Positions 32,584-41,257 of a stretch of DNA of 51,097 nucleotides are shown here, in pieces. The notes under the pieces were generated by a model. That model made no database searches, was not told where the DNA came from, and saw only the letters and a program-made list of their open reading frames with translations. Within the stretch, counting starts at the first letter, position 1. Each line of letters starts with the position of its first letter. Made by a program: the position numbers and the translations under genes. Source of the stretch: Streptomyces bikiniensis (GTDB lineage Bacteria > Actinomycetota > Actinomycetes > Streptomycetales > Streptomycetaceae). The DNA lies in contig JNWL01000042.1 of NCBI GenBank assembly GCA_000716465.1, positions 1 to 51,097 of the forward strand. Direction: 5' to 3'.

Positions 32584-34770
32584 TCAGCGCACGCGGCGTT
32601 CCTCCAGGGGGGCCGCGTGCAGGATCTCTTCGCTCACGTGCGGAAGGTGGGGGGTGTGGTTGACCAGGCGGGCGGAGTTGCCGACGACGGCGATGCTGCT
32701 GGTGTTGTGGAGCAGCGCGGCGAGGACCGGGTTCATGGAGCCGCCGGCGCCCGCGACGAGACCGAGCAGGTTCACGCCGATGGCGAGGCCGTAGTTCTGG
32801 CGTACGACGCGCAGGGTGTGGCGGCTGAGTTCGACGACCGCGGGCACCTGGCGCAGGTCGTTGCCGGCGAGGGCGATGTCGGCGGTCTCCAGGGCCACGT
32901 GCGAGGAGTGTTCGCCCATGGTGATGCCGACGTCCGCGAGGGCGAGGGCCGGGGCGTCGTTGGTGCCGTCGCCGACCATCGCGACGACGTGGCCCTCGGC
33001 CTGGAGGTCGCGGATCAGCTGGAGTTTCGCCTCGGGCAGCGCGTGCGCGTGGACCTCCGTGATGCCGAGCGCGTCCGCCACGACCTGGGCCGTCTCCGGG
33101 GCGTCGCCGGTGAGCAGGACCAGCCGTGAGACGCCGAGTTCGCGCAACTGCCGTACGACGGTGTCCGCGCCCGCGCGTACGGCGTCGGAGACACCGAGCA
33201 GGCCGATGAGGTCGGCGTCGTGAGCCAGGCAGATGACGGTCTCCCCGCCGCGGCGCAGCCGGTCGGTCCACCCCTGGGCGGCGTCGGTGAGGTGGATGCC
33301 GTGCCGGCGCAGCAGCGCGGGACTGCCCACCAGGAGGCGGGTGCCGTCGAGTTCGGCACGCATCCCCATACCGAGGACGACCTCGCACGCCTGGTGGAGG
33401 GGGACGTGCAGGTGCTGTTCCTCGGTATGGGCGACGATGGCCTGGGCCAGAGGGTGGCGGGCGTGGAGCTCTCCGGATGCGGCCAGGCTCAGCACCTCGT
33501 CGGCGCCGAACCGTTCGCTGAGCGTGACCACACTGGTGACCAGGGGCCTGCCGAAGGTCAGGGTGCCGGTCTTGTCGAAGACCACGGCCGTCACCCGGCC
33601 GACGCCTTCGAGGTGGGTGCCGCCCTTGATGAGGGTGCCGCGCCGGGCGCCGTTGCCGATGGCGGCGCTGATCGCGGTGGGGGTCGCCAGGCCCGCGGCG
33701 CAGGGACAGGCGATGAGCAGCATCGTCATCGCCCGGCGCGGGTCACGGGTCACGGCGTACGTGAGGGCGGCCAGGGCGAAGGAGACGGGGACGAAGCGCT
33801 GGGTGAAGCGGGCGGCGACGGTCTGGATGGGGGCCCGGTCGCTCTGCGCCTCCTCGACGCGGGTGATGATCCGGCCGACCGTGGTGTCACGGCCGACGGC
33901 GTCGGCGCGGACGGTGAGCGAGCCGGAGGTGACGATGGTGCCGGCGTAGACGTGGGCGCCGGCGCGTGCGTACACGGGCAGCGCCTCGCCGGTGACGGCG
34001 GCCTGGTCGACCAGTGCCTCGCCGCCGGCCACGTGCCCGTCGACGGGGATGCGGTGGTGCTCGTACACGGCGACCGTGTCGCCGGGTTCCAGCTGCTCCA
34101 GCGGGACCTCGATCTCCACGCCTTCCTCCCGGACCAGCCAGACGCGCTCGTCGCCGATGGTGAGCAGGTCCTCGATGGCCCGGCGGGTGCGGCGCAGGGT
34201 GAGGGTCTGGAGGAACTCCCCGATGTTGAGCAGCCACAGGACGGTCAGGGCGACGACGTTCTCCCGCAGGATCAGGGAGATGACCGTGGCGGCGGTGACG
34301 AGCGTGTCCGTACCGGGGCTGCTCCGGCCGCGCAGGGTTCGCAGGGCCCCGCGGAAGAACGGCAGGCCGGTGAAGACGGTGATCGCGCCGAGGACGCCGG
34401 AGGAGCCGATGCCGATCCTGGGGCGCGCGAGCAGCCTGCGCAGGGCGACGACGGCCAGCACGGCTCCGCCGATCACGAGCCGGGCGACCTCGCCGGTGGA
34501 GGAGTCGGGTGCGGACCGGGTGGCCTTGGCCGGTGCGGACGGCGGCGGGGCCGGTTCGAGGGCGGCGGCAAGAGCGTCCACGTCGAGATCGGCGGGGTCC
34601 ATCCAGATGACGACACTGCCGGTACGGGGGAAGACGCGCAGCGCGCGGAACCCGGACAGTCCGGTGAGCCGGTCGTCCACGAGCCCGGCGCAGCCGGGAC
34701 GGTCCCTGAGCCAGGGGACGGTCAGCCTCGCCCGCCCCGTTGCGACCGAGCGGACGAGCACCGTCGACAT
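32584..34770 (-). CDS. heavy-metal P1B-type ATPase, CtpC-like metal exporter
   Basis: This 728-residue P-type ATPase has the ion-channel motif CPCAAGLATPTA, phosphorylation site DKTGTLT, actuator TGEALPV and hinge GDGTNDAPALALAD. The N-terminus lacks a CxxC metal-binding domain but has an HMA-like fold start. The region SAAIGNGARRGTLIKGGTHLE resembles the mycobacterial CtpC group, which exports Zn or Mn. It follows a PacL/DUF1490 gene by only 2 bp, the arrangement of Rv3269-ctpC. It probably expels excess zinc, the opposite of most neighbours; metal choice is inferred. Confidence 0.85.
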   Translation of the reverse strand: MSTVLVRSVATGRARLTVPWLRDRPGCAGLVDDRLTGLSGFRALRVFPRTGSVVIWMDPADLDVDALAAALEPAPPPSAPAKATRSAPDSSTGEVARLVIGGAVLAVVALRRLLARPRIGIGSSGVLGAITVFTGLPFFRGALRTLRGRSSPGTDTLVTAATVISLILRENVVALTVLWLLNIGEFLQTLTLRRTRRAIEDLLTIGDERVWLVREEGVEIEVPLEQLEPGDTVAVYEHHRIPVDGHVAGGEALVDQAAVTGEALPVYARAGAHVYAGTIVTSGSLTVRADAVGRDTTVGRIITRVEEAQSDRAPIQTVAARFTQRFVPVSFALAALTYAVTRDPRRAMTMLLIACPCAAGLATPTAISAAIGNGARRGTLIKGGTHLEGVGRVTAVVFDKTGTLTFGRPLVTSVVTLSERFGADEVLSLAASGELHARHPLAQAIVAHTEEQHLHVPLHQACEVVLGMGMRAELDGTRLLVGSPALLRRHGIHLTDAAQGWTDRLRRGGETVICLAHDADLIGLLGVSDAVRAGADTVVRQLRELGVSRLVLLTGDAPETAQVVADALGITEVHAHALPEAKLQLIRDLQAEGHVVAMVGDGTNDAPALALADVGITMGEHSSHVALETADIALAGNDLRQVPAVVELSRHTLRVVRQNYGLAIGVNLLGLVAGAGGSMNPVLAALLHNTSSIAVVGNSARLVNHTPHLPHVSEEILHAAPLEERRVR

Positions 34771-34772
34771 GA

Positions 34773-35072
34773 TCAGTGCTCGTGACCGTGGTCGTGGTGG
34801 TCGACCTGGACGGCCGAGGGCGGCGGAGCTTCCTCACCGAGCGAGGTACGGGCCTCCGCGAGCATGTCCCCGGCCTTCAGCCGGGCCTCCTCCGCGGCCG
34901 AGGACAGCCACCGGCCCGCCACGATGCCTCCCGCGAGCCCGCCCACCAGCGCCTTGCGGGCGGCCGGTTTCGCATCGGGGAGCTTCTGCACGATCAGTAC
35001 GCCCACGACACCGGACACCGCGTAGTGGGCCAGCTTGCCGGCGGTGGCGCCGACGACGGCGAGGGGATGCAT
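34773..35072 (-). CDS. PacL-like (DUF1490) chaperone of the metal P-type ATPase
   Basis: The 99-residue protein has a hydrophobic N-terminal segment (AVSGVVGVLIVQKL and GGLAGGIVAGRWL), a charged amphipathic middle part and an acidic/His-rich end DHHDHGHEH. This is the layout of DUF1490 proteins such as mycobacterial PacL1, which scaffold and stabilise their partner ATPase and bind zinc through a C-terminal His/Asp motif. It is encoded directly before the ATPase gene (2-bp gap), so partnership is nearly certain by context. Confidence 0.8.
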   Translation of the reverse strand: MHPLAVVGATAGKLAHYAVSGVVGVLIVQKLPDAKPAARKALVGGLAGGIVAGRWLSSAAEEARLKAGDMLAEARTSLGEEAPPPSAVQVDHHDHGHEH

Positions 35073-35159
35073 GACAGCCTCCTTCAGCGCGCCCCGGGGG
35101 TGCGACAGGCTTCCCCTTCCAGTCTGGCTCCCCCGGCAGTCACAGTCGAATGGGCCCTC

Positions 35160-36089
35160 TCAGGCGCGGGGAACTCCCGGGCGCTCGGCGACAGGGACGG
35201 CTCGGGCGGTGCCGGCGGCCCTGCGCGAGCCCACGAGGCGGCAGGCCAGGTAGAGCAGGAACGCGAGGGTCGTCACGTACGGACTGATGGGGATGGAGCT
35301 GCCCAGGGAGAGCAGGATGCCGCCCTCCATGGAGACCAGCGCGAACAGGACGCTCAGCACGGGCAGCAGCACCGGGGAGGTGGTGACCCTGGCCGCGGCG
35401 GCCGCGGGGGTGACGAGCAGGGACAGCACCAGCAGCGCCCCCACCATCTGCACGCACAGCGCCACCGCCAGACCGAGGACGAGCATGAACGCCAGCGACA
35501 GGGCCCGGACGGGCACTCCTCGGGCCTCGGCCACGTCGGGGTCGGCGCTGGCGAAGGTCAGGGGCCGCCAGAGCACGGCGAGGGCGGCCAGCACGACGAC
35601 CGACGTGCCCACCAGCCAGGCCGTCTGCGGGGTGTCGACGGCCACGATCTGCCCGGTCAGGATGCCGAACTTGTTGGCAGCCCGGCCCTGGTACAGCGAG
35701 AGGAACAGCACGCCGAGTCCCAGCCCGAACGGCATGATGATGCCGATCACCGAATTGCGGTCGCGGGCGCGGACCCCGAGCAGGCCGATCGCGGCGGCCG
35801 CGAGCAGCGAGCCGACGATCGACCCGGCGACGATGTTGACCCCGGCCAGCAGGGCGGCCGCCGCACCCGCGAACGACAGCTCGCTGATGCCGTGCACCGC
35901 GAAGGGCAGGTCCCTCATGACCACGAAGACGCCGACGAGGCCGCCCACGAGGCCGAGCAGGGCTCCGGCCAGCAGCGAGTTGTGCACCAGGGCCAGCAGC
36001 TCTCCGTAGTCCGTGAAGTCGAAGATCCGCTGCCAAACGCCCGGGTCGGTGCCGTTGGCGGTGGGCGGCGGGCCGGTCGGGGCGCTCAT
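35160..36089 (-). CDS. znuB: zinc ABC importer permease ZnuB-like
   Basis: The 309-residue ABC-3 family permease has about 8-9 hydrophobic helices, the family start LLALVHNSLLAGALLGLVGG, the conserved LPFAVHGISELSFAGAAAALL and a cytoplasmic coupling region around ARDRNSVIG. Its ATG overlaps the ATPase stop as ATGA. It is the third gene of a znuACB unit and forms the membrane channel for high-affinity Zn uptake. Confidence 0.9.
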   Translation of the reverse strand: MSAPTGPPPTANGTDPGVWQRIFDFTDYGELLALVHNSLLAGALLGLVGGLVGVFVVMRDLPFAVHGISELSFAGAAAALLAGVNIVAGSIVGSLLAAAAIGLLGVRARDRNSVIGIIMPFGLGLGVLFLSLYQGRAANKFGILTGQIVAVDTPQTAWLVGTSVVVLAALAVLWRPLTFASADPDVAEARGVPVRALSLAFMLVLGLAVALCVQMVGALLVLSLLVTPAAAAARVTTSPVLLPVLSVLFALVSMEGGILLSLGSSIPISPYVTTLAFLLYLACRLVGSRRAAGTARAVPVAERPGVPRA

Positions 36090-36976
36090 GGCGGTGCGGC
36101 CCCGTTCGGCCGGGCGGCGTGGTGCGGGGAGGCCGCGTCCGGCGCGCCCACGACCACGATGCGGCCCCGGACCCGCAGGACGTCCACCTGGGTCCCGTAC
36201 AGCCGGGACAGAACGGCGCTGGTCAGCACCTCTTCCGGTGGGCCGGTGCGGAAGCCGCCGCCGGCCAGGTAGAGCACCCGGTCGGCCGGTCCGAGGACCG
36301 GATTGATCTCGTGGGTCACGAAGACGACCGCGGTGCCGGCGGTCCGGCGCCGCCGGTCGACGAGGTCGGTGACGGTGCGCTGGTGCTGGAGGTCGAGGGA
36401 GAGCAGCGGCTCGTCGCACAGCAGGACCCGGGGGTCCGTGGCCAACGCTTGTGCGATGCGGACCCGTTGCTGTTCACCGCCGGAGAGCCGGCCGACGGGG
36501 ACGTCGGCGTAAGGCAGCGCTCCGACGGAGTCGAGCAGCTCCTCCACCCTTCGGTGGACCGCCGACCGGGCGAGCGGAAGGCCCCAGCGGTGCCCGTCGA
36601 GGCCGAGCCGTACGAGGTCTCGTGCGCGCAGCGGGGTGTGGGCGAGCGGCGCCTTCTGCTGGGGGACGTAGCCGATGAGCCCGCCGCTGCGGTGCGGCGG
36701 CCGGCCGAGGACCGCGACGGACCCCGCGGTGAGAGGCAGTCTGCCGAGGAGGACGCGCAGCAGGCTCGTCTTGCCCGAGCCGTTGGGGCCCAGCACGGCG
36801 AGGAACTCGCCCGGTCGCACATCGACGTCGAGGCCGCTCCACAGGACGCGCTCGCCGTAGGAGAGCGCGGCGCCCCGGAGGCTCACCGCCGGCGCGTCGC
36901 CCTCGCCGGCGGTGTGGGCGACCCGCTCCGTCCGAAGCGGCCGGGGCTGCGGCCCGGGGACGTCGGTGCGCCGCAT
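36086..36976 (-). CDS. znuC: zinc ABC importer ATPase ZnuC-like
   Basis: This 296-residue ABC ATPase has Walker A GPNGSGKT, Q-loop YVPQQKAPL, signature LSGGEQQR, Walker B VLLCDEPLLSLD and the switch His in VFVTHEIN. An N-terminal extension of about 30 residues precedes the core. Its ATG shares one base with the znuA stop (TGATG). It energises the adjacent permease. All catalytic elements are present. Confidence 0.9.
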   Translation of the reverse strand: MRRTDVPGPQPRPLRTERVAHTAGEGDAPAVSLRGAALSYGERVLWSGLDVDVRPGEFLAVLGPNGSGKTSLLRVLLGRLPLTAGSVAVLGRPPHRSGGLIGYVPQQKAPLAHTPLRARDLVRLGLDGHRWGLPLARSAVHRRVEELLDSVGALPYADVPVGRLSGGEQQRVRIAQALATDPRVLLCDEPLLSLDLQHQRTVTDLVDRRRRTAGTAVVFVTHEINPVLGPADRVLYLAGGGFRTGPPEEVLTSAVLSRLYGTQVDVLRVRGRIVVVGAPDAASPHHAARPNGAAPP

Positions 36977-37884
36977 CAGCGGTCCAGGGCGCGGTCGATG
37001 GCCGTGATGCTGGCGCCCATCCAGCCGAGGTAGTCCTCGCCCGGAGGAAGCGTCTCGGTCACGGGTACCACGGGTATCCCGTTGTCCTCGGCGGCCGCCT
37101 TCACCCTCTCCGTCTGCGCGCCGGTGGTCTGCTCGTTGTAGACCAGTGCCCGCACGCTGCGGTCGGTGAACAGTGCCAGCGTCTCGCCGAGCACGCGGGG
37201 CGGCACGTCGTCGCCCTCCTCCACGGCCTCACTGAAGGCGGCGGGGGTCTTGTTGACCAGGCCGCACGCCTCGGTCAGGTAGAGCGGGACGGGTTCGGTG
37301 ACCGCCACCGGAGTGCCGGTGTGGTCGGCCTCGATCCGGTTGGTCCGCTGTTCGAGTCCGGCGAGCCCGTCCTTGAAGTCCTCGGCGTTCTTCTCGAAGA
37401 CGCCGGCGTCGGCGGGCGCGATCGTGGCGAGGGTCTGGGCGATCCGGTCGGCGAGACGGCCCATGGTGGGCAGGTCGTACCAGACGTGTTCGTTGAGCTC
37501 TCCGTCGGCGCCGGGCGACTTGCCCGAGACCTGCACGGCGTTGATCACCTCCGCCGAGGTGTTGTCCGTGCCGCGCAGCATCGTGCCGACGAAGTCGTCG
37601 TAGCCGCCGCCGTTCTCGACGACCACCCTGGCCCGGGAGAGATCCAGCTGGGTACGGGTGTTCGCCTCGTAGGAGTGCGGGTCCTGGGCAGGATCGTTGA
37701 TGATCGAGACGACGGCGACCCGATCGCCGCCGATCCGCTCCACCACGTCTCCGTAGACGTTCGTGGAGGCGACCACGGGGATCGGGGTGGGCGCCGCGGC
37801 CACGGGAGCGGGCATCCACGCGCAGAGCAGGGCCACGGATGCTCCGAGAAGTACGTGCGGTGGGCTGATCGACACGCCACTCAT
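36976..37884 (-). CDS. znuA: zinc ABC importer substrate-binding protein ZnuA-like, non-lipoprotein
   Basis: The 302-residue cluster A-I binding protein has VVASTNVYGDVVERIGG, first ligand His in DPHSYE and second His in NEHVWYDLP. The usual third His site is replaced: VTEPVPLYLTEACG has no His. The signal peptide ends VAAAPTP and has no lipobox Cys, so the mature protein is predicted to be secreted rather than lipid-anchored, unusual for a Gram-positive receptor. GGAGGA is 6 nt upstream of the ATG. A Zur box lies at 37988-38002. Confidence 0.88.
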   Translation of the reverse strand: MSGVSISPPHVLLGASVALLCAWMPAPVAAAPTPIPVVASTNVYGDVVERIGGDRVAVVSIINDPAQDPHSYEANTRTQLDLSRARVVVENGGGYDDFVGTMLRGTDNTSAEVINAVQVSGKSPGADGELNEHVWYDLPTMGRLADRIAQTLATIAPADAGVFEKNAEDFKDGLAGLEQRTNRIEADHTGTPVAVTEPVPLYLTEACGLVNKTPAAFSEAVEEGDDVPPRVLGETLALFTDRSVRALVYNEQTTGAQTERVKAAAEDNGIPVVPVTETLPPGEDYLGWMGASITAIDRALDR

Positions 37885-37987
37885 GGGTCCTCCCTGGTCG
37901 CGGGAAGCGAAATGGCAATCACTTCGATTGTCGCCCCATGCGCCCAGGCTCTCCAGCGGACGGGTGGGAAATCCAGGTCGACAGTAT

Positions 37988-38002
37988 TGAAAATGGATGC
38001 CA
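37988..38002 (-). promoter_or_regulatory. Zur box 3, znuACB operator
   Basis: TGAAAATGGATGCCA fits the window consensus at nearly all positions and lies 104 bp upstream of znuA, consistent with repression of the znu operon. TACTGT just past it on the minus strand could be the -10. Confidence 0.7.
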
Positions 38003-38008
38003 TTGGCG

Positions 38009-38357
38009 CTTACGGTCTGACCGTCCGCGTGTGGCACACCCCGGGCCCGCGAGGGGGACCGGCAGTGCCACGCGCGGACACCTCGACCCCCGGAGCCGGA
38101 CCACCCAGGGTCGTTACCGCCCCAGGGGCGGGGCGCGAACGACAGCAGCCGACGACCTGCCCGCATGAGCGGCTCGCATGAGCGGCTCGCCCCCACCTCC
38201 TGCACCGCGGAGCGCACGTCGCCCCCACGGCGTGACCGCCGGCTCGTCGGCGATCTCGTACCGCATCCATCGCCGGCCGGTACGACCGCGACGAGGCCCC
38301 GGGCGCCCGGACGCGCGGACACAGGGCGGACGACTTCGCGAGCCGCGGCCCGAGACC
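38009..38357. other. gene-free part of the znuA-zur intergenic region
   Basis: The 594-bp gap between znuA and zur has no supportable gene. Besides the two Zur boxes it holds a 13-bp direct repeat ATGAGCGGCTCGC at 38165-38177 and 38178-38190. Short open frames here lack family features and Shine-Dalgarno sites. Confidence 0.5.
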
Positions 38358-38386
38358 TTACGATAATGATTATCGTTTGCGATACC
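38358..38386 (+). promoter_or_regulatory. zur promoter with Zur box 4
   Basis: TTACGA (38358-38363) and GATACC (38381-38386) are 17 bp apart. The perfect 15-bp palindrome CGATAATGATTATCG (38361-38375) overlaps the -35 and spacer. This predicts autoregulation of zur. Confidence 0.75.
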
Positions 38387-38478
38387 TTGGGGTCTCGCGC
38401 CGGACCACTACGTGTCGGCCGCCGAACCCGTTCCAACCGGCCCCCGTTCCCTGGGAGGTGGGCGTCCTGCACGACGCG

Positions 38479-38910
38479 ATGACACCGAAACGATCCGTAC
38501 CTCCGCGCAGCACCCGGCAGCGGCAGGCCGTTCTGAGCGCCCTGCATGCGCGTGGCGCCTTCACCTCCGCGCGAGACCTCCACGAGGCGCTCGAAGCCGA
38601 CGGGGTCGCCATCGGCCTGACCACGGTGTACCGGGCGCTGCACGTCCTGAACCGCACGGGACGGGTGGACGTCATTCGCGAGAAGACAGGGGAACGGCTC
38701 TACCGGCCACGGCCCGAGGACGGGCACCGCCACTACCTCGTCTGCCGTGCCTGCGGCCTCAGCAAGGTGGTGGAGGCGGACGCGGTGGAACGCTGGGCCG
38801 AGAACGTGGCCGAGGCCACGGGATTCGCCGAGGTGGAGCACACCGTGGAGCTGACGGGCGTCTGCGGCGACTGCCGCGTCGGCCCGGCCGCGCGGGACTC
38901 GGCCGGTTAG
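38479..38910 (+). CDS. zur: Zur, zinc-responsive Fur-family repressor
   Basis: This 143-residue Fur-family protein aligns with streptomycete Zur from MTPKRSVPPRSTRQRQAVL. A winged helix (about 10-75, with GLTTVYRALHVLNRTG) is followed by HRHYLVCRACG and TGVCGDC, giving the C89xxC92 and C129xxC132 structural zinc site and regulatory His residues. The ATG at 38479 fits homologues; GGGAGG lies 20 nt upstream, nearer an in-frame CTG at 38467, so the exact start is uncertain. It should repress the boxed genes when zinc is sufficient. Confidence 0.9.
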   Translation: MTPKRSVPPRSTRQRQAVLSALHARGAFTSARDLHEALEADGVAIGLTTVYRALHVLNRTGRVDVIREKTGERLYRPRPEDGHRHYLVCRACGLSKVVEADAVERWAENVAEATGFAEVEHTVELTGVCGDCRVGPAARDSAG

Positions 38911-38939
38911 ACACTCCACCCGGTGGAAACCTTCTGCGC

Positions 38940-38974
38940 GGGGCTCGCCCGTCCGTACTGGACGGGCGAGCCCC
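38940..38974. terminator. bidirectional terminator between zur and aztD
   Basis: A perfect 15-bp stem (38940-38954 with 38960-38974) and 5-nt loop lie between the convergent zur and aztD stops. Confidence 0.8.
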
Positions 38975-39000
38975 GGGGAGACCTGGCGATACGTGGCCGC

Positions 39001-40200
39001 TCAGTGGCCGGCGGTGACGCCGGACAGCTCGTTGGTGCCCTTCGGCAGGGTGACGCTGCGGAGCTTCTTGCCCGACTCCAGGTCGTAGGCGTGCAGTTGA
39101 CGCTTCGCCGGCTCCGACACGTACGCCGTGTGGTCACGGACGAAGAGAGTGGGCCTGGCCTGCTGCCAGTCCAGCGGCTCCTGCCAGTCGCCCACGGCCT
39201 CGATCTTCTTCTCCACCGTGCCCGTCTCCGGGTCGATGACGTGGAGGACGCCGTCGGTGCCGAGCACGAGCGCCTCGCCGTGGGGGCCGCGGGCGAGCGA
39301 ACGGAAGGAGTAGCTGGTGCCGAGGTCGATCACCTTCATGGTCGCCTTGGCGGTGTCGATCAGCGACACGCGGGTGGTCCGTTCCAGTTCGGCCTTCGGG
39401 TCGGTCTTGTAGTCACCGAGGAGGACGGGCGAGAGGTCGCTGCCCACCTGGGTGCCGACCGCTCCGTGCGTGTCGGGGCTGTCGACCTTGACGAAGTCGC
39501 CGTTCTTGTAGAGCAGTACGCCGTCCTCGCAGCCGAAGGCCACCACTTCGTCCTTCGCGGCGGCCTCTCCGTGGACGCCGGGGCAGTTCTCGGCGCGCTT
39601 GATCTCCTTGTTGTCCTTGTCGAGGACGAGGGCGCCGGTGCGCTTCTCCTCGGTGCCCAGGGTGCTGACGAGCTGTCCGCCGGCCAGCTCGATGGCGACT
39701 CCGTGGTGGGGCGCGGCAGAGGTGTAGGTGCGGCTCCGGGGCTTCTTGCCGCCGGCGAGACCGGTGGGGTCGAAGACGTTCACCTGCCCCGTGCCGTCGG
39801 TGAACAGGACCGTCCGGCCGGCGTGCCGTACGACGTGACCGGGCTTGGCGCCCGGGTACTCGGCGCCGGTGAAGGCGCCCCGGGTGGCGTCGAACACGCG
39901 GAAGCCGGCATCCGTGGAGACGATCACGTGCCGGTTGTCTCCGGCCGCGTTGACCCGGTTGAAGCCGGGGAGTTCGACCGTCCTGGCCGGCTGCAGGCTC
40001 TCGCCGTCGAGGACGTAGAGCCCTCCGTCGAAGGTGGCGACCAGCGGGTTCTTGACCGCTGCCGCCTGACTGGCCGTCGCCTGTTCCGGCTTGACCCCGC
40101 CGGACGGCGCCTTGGACTGGCCGCAGGCGGTCAGGGCCAGGGAAGCCGCCAGCACGAGGGCCGTACCGGTGAGCGTTGTGGTGCGTATGGGCTTGTTCAT
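39001..40200 (-). CDS. aztD: AztD-like zinc metallochaperone (beta-propeller lipoprotein)
   Basis: The 399-residue secreted protein has a signal peptide and lipobox SLALTAC (Cys near residue 26). Blade-like repeats (VATFDGGLYVLDGESLQ, HVIVSTDAGFRVFDATRG, VLFTDGTGQVNVFDP) match the beta-propeller AztD family, which hands zinc to the binding protein AztC. Histidines in APHHGVAIE and CPGVHGEA are candidate ligands. It is the last gene of the aztB-aztD2-aztC-aztD unit. Confidence 0.85.
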   Translation of the reverse strand: MNKPIRTTTLTGTALVLAASLALTACGQSKAPSGGVKPEQATASQAAAVKNPLVATFDGGLYVLDGESLQPARTVELPGFNRVNAAGDNRHVIVSTDAGFRVFDATRGAFTGAEYPGAKPGHVVRHAGRTVLFTDGTGQVNVFDPTGLAGGKKPRSRTYTSAAPHHGVAIELAGGQLVSTLGTEEKRTGALVLDKDNKEIKRAENCPGVHGEAAAKDEVVAFGCEDGVLLYKNGDFVKVDSPDTHGAVGTQVGSDLSPVLLGDYKTDPKAELERTTRVSLIDTAKATMKVIDLGTSYSFRSLARGPHGEALVLGTDGVLHVIDPETGTVEKKIEAVGDWQEPLDWQQARPTLFVRDHTAYVSEPAKRQLHAYDLESGKKLRSVTLPKGTNELSGVTAGH

Positions 40201-40297
40201 CGTGTGTGTTTCCTTCTCCTGCCCGTACGGGGCGGGGTTCTGGGGTGATGGGGCGGTCGGCGTGCGGCACACGGGACCGCGGGGGTGGTTCGTCCGG

Positions 40298-41257
40298 TCA
40301 GTCGCGGGTGAGGCTCCCGGCCATGGCCGCGGTGTTGGCCCGCATCATCTCCAGGTAGGTACCGGCGCCCTCGCCCTTCTCGGTGAGCGACTCGGAGTAC
40401 AGCGGGACCACGTCCACGTCGCCGCCCGTCTCCTCGCGGAGCACCTCGGCGAGCCGGGTGGGCTGGGAGGAGTCGGCGAACACGGTGCGTACGCCGGCCT
40501 TCTCCATGGCCCGGGTCAGGGAGCGCAGGTCGGCGGAGCTGGGTGAGGCGAGGGTGGTGCCGCTGGGGATCACCGCGCCGATCACACGGAAGCCGAAGCG
40601 GTCCGCCAGGTATCCGAAGACGTGGTGGTTGGTCACGAGGGCTCGCCGGTCCGCGGGTACGGCGGCGAAGGACTTCTCCATCCAGGCGGTGAGGTCGGCG
40701 AGTTGGCCGTCGTAGTGCTCGGCGTTGGCCCGGACCGTCTTCTCGCTCACGCCGTCGACGTGCTCGACCACCTGGCGGGCGATCAGGCCGGCGGCCTTGC
40801 GTACGCGATCGGGGTCGGTCCAGAAGTGCGGGTCGGGCTCTCCGGCCTCCTCCGCGGAGCCGCCCTCGTCTCCGGTGTGGAAGGTGAGCGGGTCCGCCGC
40901 CTCTCCGGCAGCGAAGGTGGCCACGCCGGACCCGCGGGCGGCCTCCACGTGCCGCAGCACGTTCTCCTCCAGGCCCAGCCCGTTGTAGACGACCAGGTCG
41001 GCGTTCTCCAGCTCGGCGGCCTGCACGGCCGACAGGCCGAAGGAGTGCGGGTCGGCGTTGGGCTTCATCAGGACACTGACGTCCGCCTCCTCCCCCACGA
41101 TCTCGCGGGTGATGTCACCGAGGATGTTGGTCGTCACCACGATCCGGGGCCGGTCGTCGCCGCCGGAGCACCCGGACGCCGTCGCGCCGACGACGCAGAA
41201 GCTGACCAGGGTCAGCAGCAGGGCGCGGATCCGGGCCGTCTGTACGCGCACGTTCAT
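40298..41257 (-). CDS. aztC: zinc ABC importer substrate-binding lipoprotein AztC-like
   Basis: The 319-residue cluster A-I receptor has a signal with lipobox GATASGC (Cys near residue 30). All expected ligands are visible: His in PNADPHSFG, His in EPDPHFWTD, His in VTNHHVFGYLA and Asp in TVFADSSQPT. An acidic loop (FHTGDEGGSAEEAGEPD) occupies the place of the His-rich zinc loop. Its ATG overlaps the aztD2 stop (ATGA). It is a canonical zinc receptor, unlike the ZnuA-like protein above. Confidence 0.9.
   Translation of the reverse strand: MNVRVQTARIRALLLTLVSFCVVGATASGCSGGDDRPRIVVTTNILGDITREIVGEEADVSVLMKPNADPHSFGLSAVQAAELENADLVVYNGLGLEENVLRHVEAARGSGVATFAAGEAADPLTFHTGDEGGSAEEAGEPDPHFWTDPDRVRKAAGLIARQVVEHVDGVSEKTVRANAEHYDGQLADLTAWMEKSFAAVPADRRALVTNHHVFGYLADRFGFRVIGAVIPSGTTLASPSSADLRSLTRAMEKAGVRTVFADSSQPTRLAEVLREETGGDVDVVPLYSESLTEKGEGAGTYLEMMRANTAAMAGSLTRD

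Noticed and set aside
37914..37933. Second Zur box close to the znuA start
   Set aside because: Only short AATC/GATT arms match; the site at 37988 is far better.
38361..38375. Iron (Fur) box instead of a Zur box
   Set aside because: The core resembles a Fur box, but it lies at zur among zinc genes and fits the shared window consensus; Fur binding is not excluded.
38165..38482. Small plus-strand genes in the znuA-zur gap
   Set aside because: No Shine-Dalgarno site or family features, and part is a 13-bp direct repeat.
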